NCBI RefSeq assembly: GCF_901933205.1 | Contig: NC_044573.1 | Span: 50,401,493 to 50,465,492 of the forward strand | Direction of reading: 5' to 3' | Length of the DNA: 64,000 nt | From: Camarhynchus parvulus | Lineage: Eukaryota > Chordata > Aves > Passeriformes > Thraupidae | Shown: one piece after another, positions 27,769-40,026 of the stretch | Numbering within the stretch: position 1 is the first letter of the stretch | Layout: the number at the start of each line of letters is the position of its first letter | The notes under the pieces: generated by a model | What the model was told of the DNA's origin: nothing | The model's database searches: none | Seen by the model: the letters and a program-made list of their open reading frames with translations, nothing else | Position numbers and translations under genes: made by a program

Positions 27769-30551
27769 GTTAACCTAATTTTGTGCAATTAAAAAAAATC
27801 CAAAGTCAAATAACTAGCTGAAAATTTGCAGTTTCTCTTCCCCTTCACCTTTTTTTTTTTAATAACTTCAGGCTCTACTAATGGTAGATTATGCTACCCT
27901 TGCCCTTTTCCATTCCAGAACTAGTTTAGAATAGCAAAAAAAGCATTTTGTTTGCACACCTCACTATTAACTCCTCCTTGCGGTACATCTTAGTCACGGT
28001 GTGACACTGTGATGAAGTCAAACAGTAAAAGAGGATATTTTCTGTGCAGTGCTTAGGCTGCACAGATACCTGAGATGAACCTGGGATAGGGCTGGGGTTT
28101 TTTCTTGTGGAGTTTTTTTGGTTTTTTGGTCCCTTAGCTGCAGTGCTAGAAGCATTTGGGAAGCCACCTGTTTACTATCCCTCATTTTGCTTATGTCATG
28201 AGTTGAAATAATGAACCCTTTTTCCTTCCCTTTCGAGCTCAATATTTAGTCACAGTCTTTCACAAAAGACCATCCTGTAGTCAACTCTTGTGCTTTCTTG
28301 GCTGCCCAGAAAGGTCACGAAAATTTTCCTGAATGTCTTCTTCTGGACTTGGAAGCTTATCACAAGTGTTTGAGAACTGGCTGTTAATGTGCTGGGTTTG
28401 GGTTTTATAACCTTATTTTGGAACGCTAGAGGTATTGTTCTGCCCCAGGAGGAGCAGGACTCTTTCTAAGTCCCAGTAAGACAGAACTTTAAGTAGAATA
28501 AGGTAGAAGGTAGGAAGAGAAATACAGATGGCAGGCCTATTTTAATGTTCTTTGAGGGAGTGGGAACTTTACTGAGCAGACACCAGCTGGACAGCTGTGA
28601 TGTGCTGTGCAGGATGACCAGCTGTGGAGAGGTTCTGCCTTTCTGTATATGGTGTCTCATTACATCTACAGCAGCAAAGCTTTCCAAGTTCTCTTGACAG
28701 AGTTTGTTATCCTTTTCTTAATGCCTGGCAGAGCATATCTAGCATATCTAGAGTCCTGGAACAGGGTATTCCCTCACATTTCCTTACACTGTTTTGTGTA
28801 CGTGGTTGTGTCATGGCCACTCATGCTGGAGTGCATGTTTCTCAAGCCTTGTGTAGAAGGCTCCATATGGCAGATGGGATTTGCTCAAGATCTTTAACTT
28901 CCTGAGCACACTGGCTTCTACAGAACTCCTGGTACAGGCGCTTGTTTCTATCCTGAAGAGTTGTTTTCTTCAAGTTAATTGAAATGGATCCAGGGGAAAT
29001 CCTCTAACTATTCTAAATGCTTTTAAAAAAAAATCATCAATTGCTTCTCTGTTACTGTATTCCTATAAAGATCATTAACTTTGTCATTGGAATGTAGTAA
29101 TAAAACTGTAATAATTCTGCTATCTGAGAACGGAGACCTTCACAAATTTAGAAAAATAATTATGTAAAGCTTTTCAGTCATTGTATGGGCTGATGATTAA
29201 AATTAATTTCCTTAAAAATTTTAATAGAAATTCTCCATCTCAGAGGGAAATAATTCTCCATTTTTATTTGTCAGTATGATGGCAACAAAATTCTGTTTCC
29301 TCCTTACCAAATAAAGAAATGATTGGTTAAAGCACACAAAAAGATAAAAATCAAGATATTTTTTAAGTTATCATATCTTTTTGTGGTGTCTTTGTGGTAA
29401 TGAAGAGACATACAAGTTAAATAAAACATGAGCAGTTTTCTGCGCAGTTACTTCCACTGATGGGATCAAAATGGGTGCTTATTGACTTTTCTGCTTTCTT
29501 TCCCCTGTCTCTTTCAGTTGTATTTTCCATTGGATGCCTTTGACAATTCCACTGTTCTCTTTGTGGCACTTCAAGATAGAGAAGGGATGATCCATTAGGT
29601 CATTTCAGCCCTTGAAGGAACATAGTTTTCTGGTTGTGGAAGTAGGGTTAATTAAAAAACTACATCTTTCTGTAGGGTGGTAAAGTGCACCATTGTTTAC
29701 AGGGACTTGTGGGAGACGTGTACTTCAAAGTAACACTTTATTCAGAGAAGAAAAATCTGCTTATGTGGACAGATCCTGTCAGAATGTAGGGTTTATGTCT
29801 TAAAGTCAGCTGAATGGATATGTCCCTTTTGTGTGATGCAAAAGTGAGAGGGCAAAGCCTCTTCCTCCCTCAAGGGTGGGAAGAGTGAAGGGCATTATTT
29901 TTTCTTGAAAGCATTATTTCTTTATATTAAATGATTTGAACATTTAAATCTGAGGAGTATTCTTTTTCCCTTCTTTTTCATTCCCACTTGCCTGCTCCAT
30001 ATATCTGCCCAGCTGTGCTAGTAAATTTGATAAGGTATTTTAACAGTCATCAGTGAATTATTTACTTTCAGTTTGATCTAAGAGCATAGCCGTAGAAAGT
30101 AATCACAGCTTCACACTCTGGTGCATAGTGTCATATTTCCTTATAGGTTTTGATACACCATTGACTTAGTTTCATATCTCATTTCTAGGGTTTATAAACT
30201 AATTGTCTATTTCTTGGGGTGAAGCAGATCATAATTTAAAAATCTTCTTCTGGCATAAGCTGTAGTGTGATACTTTGTGTCTTGATGCAGTTATGATGAC
30301 AGAGCTACACTCCGCTAATTTACAAGATTTCTGGTTGGACACAGTGTGCTTTGGCGGTGCTCCCTCTGATTGGACATTGTCTCTCTGTCACAAAAATTTC
30401 CCCATGAAATAATGTGTCACAATTTGCTTTTTGGTGCACCATGTATAATCTAAACTTTTCTTAAATTTCTAACATAAAAGGGTTCCATTGATTAAAGAGC
30501 TCAGAATAGAGTTTTAAACCTAGAGATGCATTATTGAACTGAATACAATTG

Positions 30552-30588
30552 AATCAGAAGTTGCCTTTTCTGTGAAATCAGAAGTTGC
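30552..30588. repeat. 13-bp direct repeat
   Basis: AATCAGAAGTTGC occurs at 30552-30564 and again at 30576-30588, a 24-bp period. It is a local duplication shortly upstream of the solo LTR and has no visible relation to it. Confidence 0.85.
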
Positions 30589-30898
30589 TCAGTATTTAAA
30601 AGAGAACCTAGGATAAATATCTGGATAATACTTTCCTTTTTTCCCTGTAAAGTACTGTGGGCTTTATGTTGTTACAAATTAGCCACTACAAAAACGTGTG
30701 ACAATTAGGGGTCGAAATTCTGATGTTTTGGTCTCTCAAGGTCCACAGCCTGTGTAAAATATGAAGGAATTTCAGTTTGTATTGTAACATAGAATGACCA
30801 TAAAAATAATAAACTAGAATACATATTTAAAATTTACCCCTTATTCCTGAGTTGATTAGATTTCTAAAGCCAGAGGGAATAATTAATCTGACCCAGTG

Positions 30899-30905
30899 TA
30901 TAACA
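30899..30905. repeat. Left target-site duplication of the solo LTR
   Basis: TATAACA directly abuts the TG start of the LTR and equals 31295-31301 on the other side. It marks the integration site. Confidence 0.85.
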
Positions 30906-31294
30906 TGTCGCAGACATCTTTTGTGAAAATCCTTTTCTTTAGGATTTTTCCTTCTGAGAAGCTGAGGCCTCAGAAACAGAATGTAAACAATGGTTATCTG
31001 CTGCTGTGGAATGCAGCAGGTGGATCTGTGATTGGTCTCGTGTGGATGTTTTGATTTAGTGACCAGTCACGGCAGAGCTGGCTCTCTCTCTCTGTCCTAG
31101 CCAGCTGCTTTTGTTATCATTCTTTCCTTGCTATTCTTAGCTAGCTTCTGAGAGGAAGCCTTTCTTTCTATTTCTTTTTAGTATAGTTATAATGTAATAT
31201 ATATATCATAAAATAATAAATCAAGCCTTCTGAACATGGAGTTAACATTCTTGTCTTTTCCCTCATCCAAGAACCGCTGTGACCACTGTCACAT
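30906..31294 (+). mobile_element. Solo LTR of a passerine endogenous retrovirus
   Basis: A 389-bp unit begins with TGTCGCAGACAT and ends with TGTCACA, giving the canonical TG...CA termini of an LTR. Its inner sequence matches my memory of an abundant songbird ERV LTR: a CTGAGAAGCTGAGGCCTC block near the 5' end, a CT-rich stretch around 31080, and an AATAAA polyadenylation signal at 31215-31220 just before a conserved CAAGCCTTCTGAACATGGAG block. It is flanked on both sides by the same 7 bp, TATAACA (30899-30905 and 31295-31301). No internal retroviral sequence (primer-binding site, gag, pol or env) adjoins it, so it is a recombination-derived solo LTR. It codes for nothing. Family rank (ERVK or ERVL type) is uncertain because a 7-bp duplication fits neither class exactly. 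If the true right edge is one base further, the duplication would be 6 bp. Confidence 0.88.
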
Positions 31295-31301
31295 ATAACA
31301 A
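31295..31301. repeat. Right target-site duplication of the solo LTR
   Basis: TATAACA directly follows the CA end of the LTR and is identical to 30899-30905. The intact pair suggests the solo LTR arose by recombination between the two LTRs of a single provirus. Confidence 0.85.
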
Positions 31302-34300
31302 GGCCATTTAATGTCAACTGGTAATGACTACCTGATTCTCAATAATCTGTCTTTCAGAAAAAATCTACTACACTAAAGACTTTGCAGAGATACCTACTTT
31401 ACCACTGATCAAAAAGTATTGTTCTTGGGTATTCCCTACTGAAAAGTCCTTGGAAATGTGGAGGAAAAATGGGTAATTTTCTTTTCAGAATACAAAATAC
31501 CTACGTTTCCTTTTCTTCCCCTGTTGATTTCATGAACATTGCAGAAGGTAGCAGCAAAAAACCTGCCCCCTCCCAAAAAATAAAGAAAATCTTTAAAAAA
31601 ATTTGATAAAAGACCAATGTTGGTTTTAGACTAAAATTGTCTTTCTGAACTTCAGCCTGGAATACATATGTAAGAATGAGTTATTAGCTGTTGTTATCAC
31701 TGAAGATATCAATTTAGGACAGACGTACTAACCTAATTTTTGCTAGGAAAAAATATGAATGTCTTCACAGCAATCTGCTAGTAAAGTGTTTTCAGAGTGA
31801 GCAGGGGAATTTTAGGGTGTTTAAATAAAGGAAATGAATGTTCTCATTTATTAGGAATCATCAAACCCTCTTTTTTGCTGTTGCACTTGTCAGAAAATTT
31901 CACTAATAAGCATTTCAGCAACAAGTGCACACATTTTCATGGCCTTTGACATGACTCAGTGTTTTATGATGTTCAATTGAAGTTACAAATCCTTATCCAT
32001 ATTTTCCATAAATATCTACTATTGGGAACCTTATTAGGGAAAAATTAAATTTTTTCCAGTTAATTATATGGCTAGACTGGGATAGTCCTCAAAGATTTAG
32101 CTCCCCTGATGTTCTGCATTTTCACATTTATTAGAATGTGACACCCAGGGTTAAAGTAAATTAAGTTAAAGCATTGTACATACAGTTGTCTTTTTTTCTT
32201 TCCTACGTTTTTAGAAAAGTGTTTGTTCATGATCATCCTACCATCAGCAATGTCATGGTTTATATGGTGTTCAACAGTTTTCCACCTGCGCTTCTCTACA
32301 CATTAATGCTATGACATGGGACTGCCATGTAGTGTAAGTTTTGTAGTGGGTATATGTGTACATACAACCATTAATTGCTTTGGAGCCCTCATAAAGGAGC
32401 TTGAGTCCTCACCAGAGGACATTTTCTGTGGTGCTGGCTAGCTCCTGTTGTCTGAGTGCCAGTCACACTTCTGAAAAATGATAAATAATGTTATTATACA
32501 ATCTTAAATACATGAAATAAAGATGCCATCAGCCATAGCTCATCTTGCAGTCTTGTGGTTCTGAGGCTCTCTGTCTTCAGCTACGCTAATCTATGTCAAT
32601 TTTGTCACTATATGCACAATTCATTGATATAAGATTGCTAAAGTAAAAAGCAAAATCTTCCTTCAGGTCTTGGAGACCTCAAAGTCTCTGCATGAAACAG
32701 TATTCACACATTTCCACAAACATTTCATTCTTGAAATTAAATGGATTTCAACAGATGGCCACACAGAAAGATCTTCAGCTTCACTTGTCTTTTTTATGAA
32801 TGTTGAAAACAATGATCTTAAAGTCCTTTTTGACCAGTCCTGGCACATGCTTTAGGGAAGGGATATTGCATCTTTTCCCCTGGAAAAGAGCTTTTCAGAA
32901 GCCCGTGAACAGATATTAATCTTTCCAGTTTTGGCATGAAAATGTTCAGTTATGACTTTTTTGCTCTTTGCTGCAGTCAGCACAGAGCTAGACCTGACAC
33001 AAGGAAAGTCAAGCAAGTTCTTCAAACCTGGGAGAATCTTCTTTCAACTAAGATCAATCCATTCAGAAATTCACATAGGAAAACTGAGACACACTCAAGT
33101 TTGCCATTTCTGAATGCTCCCAAAATGTCTTCCATAAGTACTTCCTGCAGAGCTCTGTACGGACAGAAGCTGCACTGGTAGAGTGTAACCAAATCAGGCT
33201 TTGGACTTTCCCTTGAGAGGATGAAAAAAAAGAAATTTATCAGCTCCTATCTTTTCTTAATAAATCTTGTAATAAATTGTAATGAAATAAAAAGTAATCT
33301 CTATGACACTGAAAATGCATAGTTCTTATAAATTTCCCATTTCTTTGCCTGCAGATAGGAATATAACCTTTTGTCAGCACAATATTTTCTGTGCTAATTC
33401 CTTAATTATTTTAAAGGTGTTTATTTTGACTCCTTCACTAATTCTTCTTAGATAGTATTTAAATCATCTGAAATATTGCTTTTGTGGGCTTACAGGAGTA
33501 ATTTATCCCATTGTACTGATAAATGATTGTGGAAATTGTGTAATCTGAAGCTGCCAATGTATGTGCAGTACCTTAAAATGATACTTAAATTTAGGGAAAA
33601 TGTATTACCCTTCTTCCCTGAAGCTATCTGTCTACGTGTGATCTCGTGGACTTGAAAAATAATATTTTTCCTTTGGTACTACTTTTCCTGTGAAATAGAA
33701 TAATTAAAATGCATATGATAGGTGGCTGCATAAAGATTCAGGTCAAATGTAAATGTGTTGAGTGTCGCAGTAACTTTCTGAGGACTGACAGTGTAAGAAA
33801 GAAGTAATATTTCCTAGGCTGTATTATGAAGACTACTGTGCTCATTTCGCTTATGATACAGAAAGCTACTGAATTTCTAATTACTTTATATCCAATTTAG
33901 TAGAATTTCACTAATTTGTAGTTTCTAAGAAACAGGCACTGCATGGTTATACAGCTGGTCCATTATCTGCCTATAGCACACACATTTTTCCTCAGGTACT
34001 GAGAAGCAGTAGTTATCAAGGGGTCTGTTTGTAGTGATTGAAATGTAGAAAAAAAAGAACCCAAAATACCATTAATGAAGCCATACTCTTCAGTTGAAAA
34101 ATATCTCCCTGTTTTCCCTTTCATGAATTCATTTTTTGTCTCCTTTGCTGCACTGTCTCTGTTTGTGCAATGTTCAGTATCCATAATGAGTTGTTAATGA
34201 GCTGTCGATTATGAATGCAATTTATAGACAAGAGAGATTGAGGACTTGAGGTGCTCTTTCAAAACAAATAATTCTGTATCTTAGTTCTCTTTCATTTAGA

Positions 34301-37300
34301 AATATCCACTCTTTCTGTTACAGTATCTTTTATACTGAAATCTTAATCTGAGTTACTCTGAATGTAGTTGCACAATTAATGAGTTTCCTTTAATGATATA
34401 TTGACTATATCCTGAATGTTGCAATGAACAAAGAATACAGTATAATGAAAACTCTTTGTTATACCATGAGCAGACTCAAAGAATTATGGTCATAGAGCTG
34501 TGATCCTGAACCAATGAATTTAATGGAAAATTTGCTGTCAAATTCAGTATGAACAGAACCAGAACCTAATTTCTTAGAGGCATTCAGAAATATGGTCCTT
34601 AATAACAGTTTTGTAATACATCATATACAAATACAAAGAGAATTAGTTACAAGCAATCTAATTACACTGCAGGATGAATTCACTAATGCTCTGTACATAC
34701 AGCTAGGACTCCCTTATGCACAAAACTTGAAATGATTTGCATATTTGGGGTTTGGTTTTCACCTTTAAAGCCAGGAAGGCTGAGGCACAGACTCTAAACC
34801 AAAAGCCAAGATTATATAAACATGATCAGAAATGAACCCAGATCTCTCAGCTGTTAACCCATGTATAATCATGTTTGAACACAGCAGCAAGCCCCAGTAT
34901 AAGAACGGGCATCAGGTGGTCTGTGCACTCATCAGGCAAATGAGGTCTAGTCACTCCATTACCATTAATTACAGTTTTAGTGATCTGAAATTGAAGCAGC
35001 TCATGAAACAGAATTTCTCATGAAAAACTAGTTCCATAGACAGATTACCTTAACTGAACCCTAAGATTTTGTGAGCTCCATTCCTTCTCCAAGTACAGGA
35101 ATTCCAGGATGACCTTTGCCATCATTAGAGAATTAAATACTTATTAGAGGTTGTATGGAGCTGCTTTAGAAAATCAGTTACTGGTGGTTAGCAGAGAGGA
35201 TGCTGAGGTCCTAACTTAGTTAAGGAATTAGAGTTAGCCCTCCACACATTCAAAGTAGTCAAATTCCAAAAGAGTTGTATTTTCTCTATTTATTTTATTT
35301 TGATTGAACCTGTCTCCTTAGTCAAATGTTGCTTGTGCACAGTAATTTTGCAGATCTGCAGAACTAGAGATTTTAGTATTGTTGTTGTTGTTGTTTTCTA
35401 CTGGCCATAATTCATCCAGGCTGAAGTTTTAGAAAATCCTCGTATTTTATCTCCTGTCAGAATCAACATCTGGCAAGAACCAAGGGTATGAAGTCTTTCA
35501 AATATTTGCTCTGAGAAATGCAGCTGTGATACTATACCTACAGCCCTGCATTGCTCTTCTGAAACCTGGCAGGAAATAAAAAGAAAAAAAAAAAGAGAGA
35601 AAAGAAGCTGTTTAAAATCATATGACAGGTTATTATTTTTTTTAATGTGAAATGTTCATCTGACAAGGTTATTGAGCTTGATTTGTGTACCGAAGCCTTC
35701 TGCAAATCTACAGTCTATCTGATTTCCCTTCCCCCTCTTCTTCGCTCCCCGCTCTGCCACTAGCACTGACATCAACCATTGTGCTATATGAGGGAAAAAA
35801 AAGGTACCTGGAGTATTCAAGTGATTTAACCAGTTTGATTTATGTTAATAGTACAGAAGAGAATATTTTTTGGTCCTCAAAAACATAACAGGCAATTGAT
35901 GTGCCATATTGCAGTATGGTTTTAGCTATCAACATGTCAAGATTTAGTTTTGCTGTTAACATTTTACGATTTAGAAGGCTATAAGAATATGTGCAGTGTA
36001 GCAACAACTCAGGCATCATTCCCCCAGCTATATTTATTGGGCTTTCATTTTTCCCTTTTATAGAGAAATTGAAAAAGAAAAAGGAAGGGAAAAAAGGCTG
36101 ACATTTTCTGTCTTTCATTTTCTTCAGTCTGTCAGGTTGTGAGAATAGAGAGAAAGAAAACTGAGTACTAATGGTTTGTTTTCACACCGAAGTAGATTCA
36201 GGGCATAAGAATTCAAATGTGGAATTTGTTGATTTCTTGCTAAACTAAAGGTAACCTGTGCATAAGGTGCAGCTTCATTGCATCTACCCACTTTATTTAT
36301 CCCTACTGCTGAAAGCTGCATGTTTAACATGCTGCGGAGATGCTGATCCATATAAGCCAATTGTCTGAAAATCTGGAAGTACTGTGTGCAATGTACATGG
36401 TCATAGAAACATTTATTTTCCTTCTAGACCTTCATTTCCTTCTACTTCTGCTGTGGAAAATCAATAAGATGTACTTCTTGGTGTTTAAGGGGGAAACAAT
36501 TTTTTTTTGTACTGGGAGAAAGTCGCAGTGGCTGGAGCTGCTAAAATAAGATCTAAATTCCTCTTTAGTGGGTATTTTACTTCCCCCAGGTTTTAAATTG
36601 ATGATAACTGGATAAAAATTTTTGCTGACCATTTAGAACTAGCACTAAAAAGCAAATGGGACACATGAAAAACTTGCCTACTGAAATTTCTGTGCTTGAA
36701 CTTCCAAGTTTAAAAAGCAACTTGAAACATGGGTGATAGGAGACAGTACAAATTTTAGAGTTTTGTAACTTCTTTCAAACTTCTTTCCATGTCCATTTCA
36801 AATCCTCAGACTCATTGCCAAGAAGGTATTGAAATTCTCTGTGAAGATCTAATTAATACTTGTTTTTTTCCAAGTTGCTCTGGGTAATGAAGAAATGGCT
36901 AGTATTTGGGACATTACCCCAAGAAATTTGTCTTCCTAATGTGTATATTCCCAATACATGTTGTTTTATTAGGGCATTCTGCTCTTCATGTCAACAATAT
37001 GAAGAAGGACATACACACTTATTTGTGCTTCATCTGTTTCACAGTAAGCAAAGTATATTGGAAAAATACTTAAAATGTCTTTTTAAAATTCTTTTATTAC
37101 TTTCTGTCTTAAAATATCATAAACAATTTAACATTGTCAAACATAATGGCTTAAAGTTTAACAGCATCAAAGTTTTTCTTGTGGCTTCCACTTTTGATAT
37201 TCCAGAGCTCAGTTTGGCATGCGCTTATCTTCATTTATCTTTATTTTACTATGACTGCCTTAAATTGTCTTTGGTTTCAGAGAACAGGTCTTTCTTGCTT

Positions 37301-39883
37301 CAAACACTGATGATTGTTGTGTCATATTTCTTTTGTGTGAAAATCTAGAGCCTGGAGTTATTGTCTACAAGAGAAAGATCTGGACAGGCTCCAGTGAGTC
37401 CCTTCACAATCTTTTTCTTTCTCTTTTAATGAGAGCTGTTGTCCAGCTGAGCTTCTTTGGTGAATTACTGAGAAATCAGGAAAAGATACAGAAGTCTGTT
37501 CCTACATGTGTGCAAAAAAAAAAAAAAAAAAAGTGCAGCAATTATTAGATCTTTGATCTTTGGCCAAGTTTAAACTGTGGAACCCCAAAAAGCTGCCAGT
37601 TCCAGAGGCATGACATCCAAATTAAATGGGACTTTTATGTGTGCTACTTCTTCACTTCTGTTTTCCCATTCTGTGATTTTGGTGGAAATCAAAAAGCATG
37701 AGCCGGAGGAATGGCCAGGAGAAAACAACTTTCAGATACTACCACAGAGCAATTGTTCCCTAGGTCTTAATCCTCCACAGGTTTTACCTGCTGAGGCTAT
37801 TGCAAAGATGAATTATTTACCTTTGAGCTCCTCTGTGGTGACAGCAATATCACAAAGAATTCTATTGAGAAATAAATATTTTTCTGCTCAGTGAAGAGAC
37901 TATGGAACAAATAGGGTCAGAACTACACAATAAACAGGAAGATAAAAAGAAATATTGATTATTTGCTCATGAAGAGAGAGCTAGTCATCTTGTGCATTGT
38001 GTTGAAAAATACTGGGTAATTACCTAATTAAAGATTATATCAGCAATACACATAAACAGCACAGCTGAGTGAATCATGAACAGGCAAAATTCTAATGTCA
38101 AAGCAGATAAGTATGAAAATGCTGTAAACTCTGTGAGGATTTTGCTATTGAAATTGATTTTGTATGGAAGATGTTCAGCTCCCACAGTGATGGACTTTGA
38201 TTTAGTATGTAAAGTAGAAGAAAATTTCCAGCATTTTTTATTTTTTAACACTCCACCCTTAAAGTTCTTTGAATATAGTAGTATCTATTAAATGCAGAAG
38301 AGTATATGAGATCTTTAATTTAAAAAATAATTTGTATGGGGAAAGGTAAAGTAGGCCATGCAGATCTTTTTAATAGAACATCTAATGCCAGCAAACTTTT
38401 TTTTTGAAGAGGATTCCTTTTCCTTCGAAAAACTGGAGCTTTGTAGTTATTTAACATTCAGGTTTACTGTAGAGAAACTGATTTACCTTGACTCAATCTG
38501 CATTTAAAGAGGAAAATTGTTCAGGGATAAAATAATCTATTCCACAGTTCTCAATTGAACTGATGCTTAGGTTTGAAAGGTAAGAATTTTAGTTGGTTGA
38601 TAATTTTTTGAGTATATGTTGTGATAAGGCAGACTTTTTATAATACCTTTTTTTTTAATTAAAAAAACCCCTACAGAATGATTCAAACATGTCAGTCAAA
38701 ATGGAGTTAGCAAAAAGTCTGAATGGACCTAGATGACATAATTGAGGTTACAATCATGTTATAGTGTCTTCTGAATATAACAAAAAATAATAATTAAAAA
38801 AAGGTAGATACAGTAATTTCCAGAAGTCCTATTAACAAAATATGTTATTCAGTATGGAAATCAGATCGTATGTTTTGACTTTATGCATGAGTTTTGGTAC
38901 CCTTGGGTATTCCTTAAGGAGCAGGAGCATCTGATTTCTTCATTTGCAAGCCAGAAACTTGACAGCCACAGATGCAAACTAGTCCAGCTTAAGGTGTGAA
39001 AGCTGTTCTGTGAAGCCAGAATCCAGGCAATTAAGCAGGTTTACCTACTCCCCAGGTAGGCTGGTATTTAGCTAAATTGTCAGTACTGAATATGCTGCTC
39101 TAGGAGGAAAGGTAGATTGTGATAGACAGAAGACTGGAAGCATTTTTTGAGAAAAAAGATAAGACAAGCACCTAGGAATTGAGATTGCATATCACAATAA
39201 ATGCATTTTTGCCTTTGGTTCCTCAATATTTTCATCATGATCCTTAGAAGCATAAATGACACAAACAGGCAGAGTGCAAACTCTCAGTGTATCACATAAA
39301 ACAGAATCTAAACTGAGTCTGCCCCTGAGAAATAACATTATTTACCCAGAGGTGCATGAGTAGTGCAGGGCAAACCAGTCTGCCTTAACCCACTTCCACA
39401 CTTCCACATCACTCCAGCTTAATAAGCAAATGACTGCTCAGGTTAGTGGGTGCTTTGACAATGGATTAATTTGTGTAAGAGCTACATGCATAACTTCTGA
39501 TTTTTGTAATCTGTTTGTTTTAAAAGTGTGTTAGGCTTTTGTGACAGGAGCATTGAGAAGTTAAGATCAATATGAGTCAAAACTTTCTGACAGCTCTTCA
39601 CGTGTGCTAAGGGGCTCCCAAACCCTTCTGTCTGCCTTTGGTGCTGGGTCTGAATGTCACTTACAATATGTTCCTCCCTACTCTGATGCATAAGAGAATG
39701 CTCTAATGAAAAGTCTGGTGGTGTTTTGCGAATGTAAAACAGATGTAGTGTGTGGAGTACCACTAATGAACTTAAGGCCTTGGTTTTCTTTCTGTCCAAC
39801 TGAAAAATTTCCACTTACATTGCAAATGTAATACTGTACCTCATAACTTAGACCTAAGGCTGAGAGCACAACTGTTCTTACAG
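31302..39883. other. AT-rich non-coding DNA upstream of the putative transcript
   Basis: No exon or gene is recognised. The region includes a short (TTG)5 run near 35379-35393, a 20-base A run at 37514-37533 and a homeodomain-motif-rich stretch near 34130-34270. A 162-codon open frame at 36860-37348 has a random-looking, AT-driven translation and is not annotated as a gene. A promoter for the transcript at 39884 onward could lie here but I could not identify one. Confidence 0.65.
37514..37533. repeat. A20 homopolymer
   Basis: Twenty consecutive A on the plus strand. It could be the tail of a retroposed copy, but the upstream sequence matches nothing I know and no flanking duplication was found. 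Confidence 0.9.
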
Positions 39884-40026
39884 GGCTCCTGATCTCCTGA
39901 AGTCTTGATATCTGTGAGCTAATGCGCTGCCTTGTGGAAGGACGGCATGCTGGTGTTTAAGAGGAGGGCTTTCCTGCATGCAGTGTCATCTACTGGTGGC
40001 AGCCCAGGTCTTGGACTGTATGACAG
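39884..40026 (+). other. Putative exon 1 of the spliced transcript
   Basis: The exon is bounded on the left by CTGTTCTTACAG (AG at 39882-39883) and on the right by a consensus donor, CAG then GTGAGT from 40027. It is 143 bp, with higher GC than the flanks. ATG codons occur at 39947 and 39978. The second opens the frame that continues through the later exons. The donor is clearly better supported than the left boundary. Confidence 0.5.

Larger units (their letters stand above)
16985..30898. other. AT-rich non-coding DNA, no gene recognised
   Basis: No reading frame here has recognisable domain content. T-rich tracts occur at 22457-22501 and 27715-27768, the latter ending in CAG after a pyrimidine run, like a splice acceptor. 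A small promoter-like cluster (GC box and inverted CCAAT box) lies near 23305-23324. A lone donor-like GTAAGT lies near 24160, with no convincing acceptor partner. Otherwise I see nothing that supports a gene. Confidence 0.7.

Noticed and set aside
30785..30800. ACATAGAATGACCATAAA as a reverse-strand CR1 end
   Set aside because: Only the short TAGAATG string resembles CR1. The expected adjoining GGTTTGGGTTGGAAGGG-type sequence is absent.
36860..37348. 162-codon plus-strand open frame
   Set aside because: The translation is rich in L, F, S, C, I and K as expected from AT-rich DNA, has no domain, and has no splice or promoter context.
37430..37533. Processed pseudogene ending in the A20 run
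   Set aside because: No recognisable coding remnant, polyadenylation signal or target-site duplication was found around the A run.
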